Below, one piece after another: positions 43,056 through 45,451 of a DNA stretch of 45,451 nt (position 1 is its first letter; every line of letters begins with the position of its first letter). The translations under genes and the position numbers were made by a program. The notes beneath the pieces are model-generated. The model was not told the origin of the DNA. It did no database searches and saw only the letters and a program-made list of their open reading frames with translations. Location: positions 1-45,451 of the forward strand of contig CAZPIC010000016.1 of the NCBI GenBank assembly GCA_964586835.1, written 5' to 3'. The DNA is from CAZLYF01 sp964586835. GTDB lineage: Bacteria; Bacillota; Clostridia; Christensenellales; Aristaeellaceae.

Positions 43056-43937
43056 TCAATACCATGTCTGCCCGAACACGTTGATGTAGAAGTCTTTCAC
43101 ATACTCGTAATAGAACACATCCGGCTGTGTCTGCAGTTCCTTGGGCAGCGGCTTGATGTTGCGTTCCTTCTTCTCAGCCAGGCTGTCATACAGGTAGGAA
43201 TAGCGTTTGATGCGGGCGTTCAGGTTGCCCTCCACCGTTTCCAGCAGGTAGACGCCCTGGCCCATCTCCTGCACCGCGGTAATCAGGGCCACATGGGTGT
43301 AGGGCGTGCTGCCACGCTTGCCGTAGATGATGTAATAGCCCACTTGCGGGATGTTGCTCAGGCGGTTGCGGCTTTGGAAGCCTTCAAACAGTTTGGTCTG
43401 GGAAGCCTGGAGAACCGCGAAGAGGGAGCCGTCCTTGAGCGGCGGCGCGCTTTTTGCGCGGTACTCCCGGCTCATCTCCGCGCCCACGGCGTCAAACTGG
43501 AAGCCCACAAAGGCGCCGCACCAGCCAAAGCCGTCTTTTGCCGCCGGATTGAACCACTGGGTGTACCGGTTGTACTTGGGCAGCGCTTTGCCATCCGCCA
43601 GCGCCCAATCAGCGAGGGCCAGCTCAATCACCTGCGCAATCTCCTCCGGCGGCTGCTTGCTGCCCACCTTGACTTCGCAGCGCACGGTAACCTCACCCTT
43701 TTTGTTCTTCAGCAGCACCAGGGTATAGCCTTCACCGAGGGCAGTGATCCAGCCGTCCGCGCTCACCCCGGCGACGTCCGGGTGCTCGCTCTCCCAGGCG
43801 CCGTCCCCGGCAATGGGCTCGCTTGTATCCCCAATCTCCATCACCAGCAGCACCAGTCTGGGCAGCTTGGCAGCTCCTGCGGGCAGGGTGGCAAGCAAGA
43901 GCATCAGCACCAGAAAAACTGTAAAAATCCGTCTCAT
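43056..43937 (-). CDS. Secreted protein with Ig-like and CHAP-like cysteine hydrolase domains
   Basis: Predicted exported protein of 293 residues: a signal peptide (MRRIF, hydrophobic run, cleavage near AGAA), a short bacterial Ig-like (BIG2-type) segment around residues 45-95 (VAGVSADGWITALGEG pattern), and a papain-like region with GWCGAFVGF (Cys near residue 140) and THVALI (His near 216). That Cys/His spacing resembles CHAP or NlpC/P60 enzymes, which cut peptidoglycan peptides, but the match is only by motif. ATG 43937 has AGAAGGA directly upstream and a promoter at 44007-44035. No similar gene is nearby. Confidence 0.7.
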   Translation of the reverse strand: MRRIFTVFLVLMLLLATLPAGAAKLPRLVLLVMEIGDTSEPIAGDGAWESEHPDVAGVSADGWITALGEGYTLVLLKNKKGEVTVRCEVKVGSKQPPEEIAQVIELALADWALADGKALPKYNRYTQWFNPAAKDGFGWCGAFVGFQFDAVGAEMSREYRAKSAPPLKDGSLFAVLQASQTKLFEGFQSRNRLSNIPQVGYYIIYGKRGSTPYTHVALITAVQEMGQGVYLLETVEGNLNARIKRYSYLYDSLAEKKERNIKPLPKELQTQPDVFYYEYVKDFYINVFGQTWY

Positions 43938-44006
43938 TCCTTCTATCCGTCAGCCGGCCAGAATCAGGTAAAACCGGTACATTGAATTGCGGGCTGACGC
44001 GCAGAG

Positions 44007-44035
44007 ATCATAACAAAGCCCGTTGGCATGCGCAA
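44007..44035 (-). promoter_or_regulatory. Promoter of the CHAP-like gene
   Basis: On the minus strand, -35 TTGCGC (44035-44030), 17 bases, -10 TATGAT (44012-44007). Transcription would start near 44000, about 63 bases before the start codon. The remainder of 43938-44158 shows no gene. Confidence 0.6.
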
Positions 44036-44158
44036 ACGCGTTGCCTTTTCATTGAGTAAAACGAAAGAATCCTCAATCCACCTTCTCTGTGCGGGCCATT
44101 ACCCCATTTTCCTGTGGAAAGCAGGATTTACGTTTGTTTTGCCGCTGTCAGGCTACCG

Positions 44159-44796
44159 TCAGTCAGCATACTCTTCCGGTATTTCGCAGAGGACTTCTCT
44201 ATTCATATTAATGAATCCGGAAAAAACATCCTCTGTGAAAACGAGGAATGATTCATGGGAATGAAACTTAATATATTCCCAAACAGGCTGAACCACGGTT
44301 TCGCCTTTTGTGTTCGCGACGCCCCAGTTGTCGTCCTGCATGAACATAAACAAACCATCGGGGAGAACGAAGACATTCTCCCATGTAGGCTGAACGATAA
44401 GTTCGCCGGTTGTATTGATCAAACCCCATTTTTCATCCTGTCTGACCATCGCCCGACCCTCAGAGAAATCATAAGCAGCGTCCCATATCGGCTGAATGAT
44501 GAGGTCGCCTGCCGTATTGATGAAGCCCCATTCGTCATCCTGCGCCACCCTTGCGAAACCTTCAATAAAAGGCTCGGCATAATCAAAACGCGGATTCAAC
44601 AGAACCTCGTTTTTTCGGTTGATCAGCCCGATTTTTCCGTCATCATCAGCGATATAGGCAATATCACCCTGGTAAGCCCATTGACGCACCGCATTACTTG
44701 GTTTTAACGCTTCCGGAATTGCTGCCTGTTCCGCGCTGCAACCGAATTGGAGAAAGATAACCACGAAAAATAGGATCAAAAAGCTGAACTTTTCAT
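44159..44796 (-). pseudogene. WG-repeat lipoprotein gene with a start-proximal frameshift
   Basis: The frame encodes a lipoprotein with a hydrophobic signal and lipobox (FLQFGC), followed by about five WG-type repeats (WGFINTAGDLIIQP, WGLINTTGELIVQP, WGVANTKGETVVQP and two diverged copies). WG repeats probably form a beta-propeller-like surface domain. The natural start should be ATG 44796, which follows GGAGGG, but it is one base out of frame: ATG is followed by four A (44793-44790), and a fifth would give MKKFSFLILFF joined to the lipobox. As it stands, translation from this ATG stops after six codons. An in-frame TTG at 44881 lies in IS-derived DNA. A sequencing slip or phase variation in the A-run is also possible. 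Confidence 0.7.
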
Positions 44797-44816
44797 AGAA
44801 CCCTCCGTTCCAGACC

Positions 44817-44844
44817 GACAGAGTCAGACTATGGTCGCAACTTT
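44817..44844 (+). repeat. IS256-like terminal inverted repeat, transposase 3' side
   Basis: Reads GACAGAGT...TCGCAACTTT inward. It pairs with the repeat at 45206-45234 read on the other strand, with perfect identity in the inner ten bases. Confidence 0.55.
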
Positions 44845-44861
44845 GGACGCCGTGTACCCTG

Positions 44862-45065
44862 TTAAACCGCCTGTTCGTCAAGGGATTTGAGCAATTTCCC
44901 GTTCAGGTACGACCGGGGTACCGGCCAATCCTCCGATCACTCCACCAGGTACGCGGTGACCAGCTGCAGCCAGGCTCCCGGATTTAGGAATATACCCACC
45001 ATCCTGGTTCTCCGACGGATCTTCTTGTTCAGCCACTCCGGTATCCTGAGCATCGGATTGGCCAT
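44862..45065 (-). pseudogene. IS256-family transposase C-terminal fragment
   Basis: The minus-strand frame reads EWLNKKIRRRTRMVGIFLNP, then a leucine-rich stretch ending AYLVE, a TGA stop (44939-44937), and in the same frame SEDWPVPRSYLNGKLL down to a TAA at 44862. The LNxxIRRRTRxVGIFPN and LVExSEDW patterns are the C-terminus of Mutator/IS256 transposases, where the TGA position normally holds Trp (TGG). The fragment is upstream-truncated, carries an in-frame stop and cannot be active. Upstream residues to 45188 are not clearly transposase. Confidence 0.75.
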
Positions 45066-45205
45066 CCCTATGGACAGCAGTGGTATCATTGGCAGGTTCG
45101 TGATATTTTTACTCTGAGTCATTGGAATCCGCCTTTTTTGAATGCTGTTGTTTTTCTCATTGCATCGTACCCCCGGTGGCTTGCCCACTCCTCCTTTTCT
45201 TGGGT

Positions 45206-45234
45206 AAAGTTGCGAACATGAGTGTACTTTATCC
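45206..45234 (-). repeat. IS256-like terminal inverted repeat, transposase 5' side
   Basis: On the minus strand it reads GGATAAAGT...TCGCAACTTT inward, the opening expected of IS256-group ends, and mirrors 44817-44844. Confidence 0.55.
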
Positions 45235-45451
45235 TCGGAAGAAGACTTGTTAACTTCTTCTTCTGTGTTTATAGAAAGTATCTTTAAAGAACGCTTCTTG
45301 TTCTAATAACCTAGGTACATATCTTTCAAGGATTGAAAGTAGCTCTTTTGCGTATTGGCGGTTAAGCTCATGCTTCCCCTTTGTATCAATACTACACCTG
45401 AATTATTCACGGGCTTGAAGATGCGAGCAAAAATACAATCAGAACAATGCG
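45235..45451. other. AT-rich right edge with a short open frame
   Basis: No complete gene is supported in the last 217 bases. On the minus strand a frame of about 50 codons, bounded by stops, reads HELNRQYAKELLSILERYVP and onward to a TAA near 45249; it has no start codon and looks like the tail of a decayed gene. The composition is markedly more AT-rich than the operons to the left. Confidence 0.35.

Larger units (their letters stand above)
44817..45234 (-). mobile_element. Internally deleted IS256-family element
   Basis: Imperfect inverted repeats bound 418 bases: 44817-44844 and 45206-45234 match at 19 of 28 positions, including a shared TCGCAACTTT block. Inside is a decayed C-terminal transposase fragment of IS256/Mutator type. 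A complete element would be about 1.2-1.4 kb, so the 5' two-thirds of the transposase is gone. I found no target-site duplication. One end lies 20 bases from the start codon of the WG-repeat gene. Confidence 0.6.

Noticed and set aside
44937..45188. Complete 83-codon gene on the minus strand starting at GTG 45188
   Set aside because: Its C-terminal half is transposase remnant ending at a premature TGA; the ribosome-binding-like AAAGGAGG upstream is probably coincidental.
1..45451. CRISPR arrays, prophage or complete insertion sequences
   Set aside because: No regular direct repeats, phage genes or intact transposase were seen; only the IS256 relic at the right end.

Overview
The window is GC-rich bacterial chromosome that reads as a Clostridia-type Firmicute. 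The evidence is: GGAGG-type ribosome binding sites in front of ATG, GTG and TTG starts; class 1B dihydroorotate dehydrogenase (PyrD+PyrK); pyrBI; a single-chain PurL of about 1,230 residues; a Bacillus-like PurBox pair; and a SmtB/CadC-type metal sensor. The order (Christensenellales or a relative) is only a guess. It rests on the high GC and on secreted binding proteins that lack a lipobox cysteine.

Layout. (1) 1-8.1 kb, plus strand: a branched-chain amino acid/amide ABC transporter (livKHMGF), then a type I glutamine synthetase, a YgeY-like M20 hydrolase and inorganic pyrophosphatase. (2) 8.1-11.7 kb, minus strand: a ribose/galactose-type sugar ABC transporter (binding protein, double ATPase, permease) with a clear promoter. 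(3) 12.0-17.2 kb, minus strand: an NhaC-family antiporter, and a SNF2 helicase / SWIM zinc-finger pair. (4) 17.8-23.6 kb: the pyrimidine operon pyrC-K-D-F-E-B-I, every step from carbamoyl phosphate to UMP. (5) 23.7-35.2 kb: the purine operon purE-C-F-M-N-O-H-D-L. It covers PRPP to IMP except PurB (and PurK, if needed), and the last two steps are carried by two separate proteins instead of bifunctional PurH. (6) 35.2-38.0 kb: a divergent ArsR-family regulator and heavy-metal P1B ATPase, with a palindromic operator at the ATPase start site. (7) 38.0-42.8 kb: sfsA, a uracil-DNA-glycosylase-like gene with a DUF488 gene, two decayed tRNA 3' halves pointing away from each other, and an ABC-2-like exporter. 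(8) 42.8-45.45 kb: a more AT-rich, eroding end with a secreted CHAP-like protein, a WG-repeat lipoprotein gene whose start is frame-shifted, and a 0.4-kb relic of an IS256-family element inserted just upstream of it.

Most of the window is well-understood metabolism. The parts most worth a second look are the control region of the purine operon (PurBoxes, promoter, and a leader terminator with no recognisable riboswitch), the split PurO/AICAR-transformylase arrangement, the metal-efflux operator, the glutamine synthetase/hydrolase genes tied to an amino-acid importer, the SNF2-SWIM pair, and the rearranged tRNA and IS scars at the right end. No CRISPR array, prophage or complete insertion sequence was seen, and I found no strong candidate for a wholly new system.
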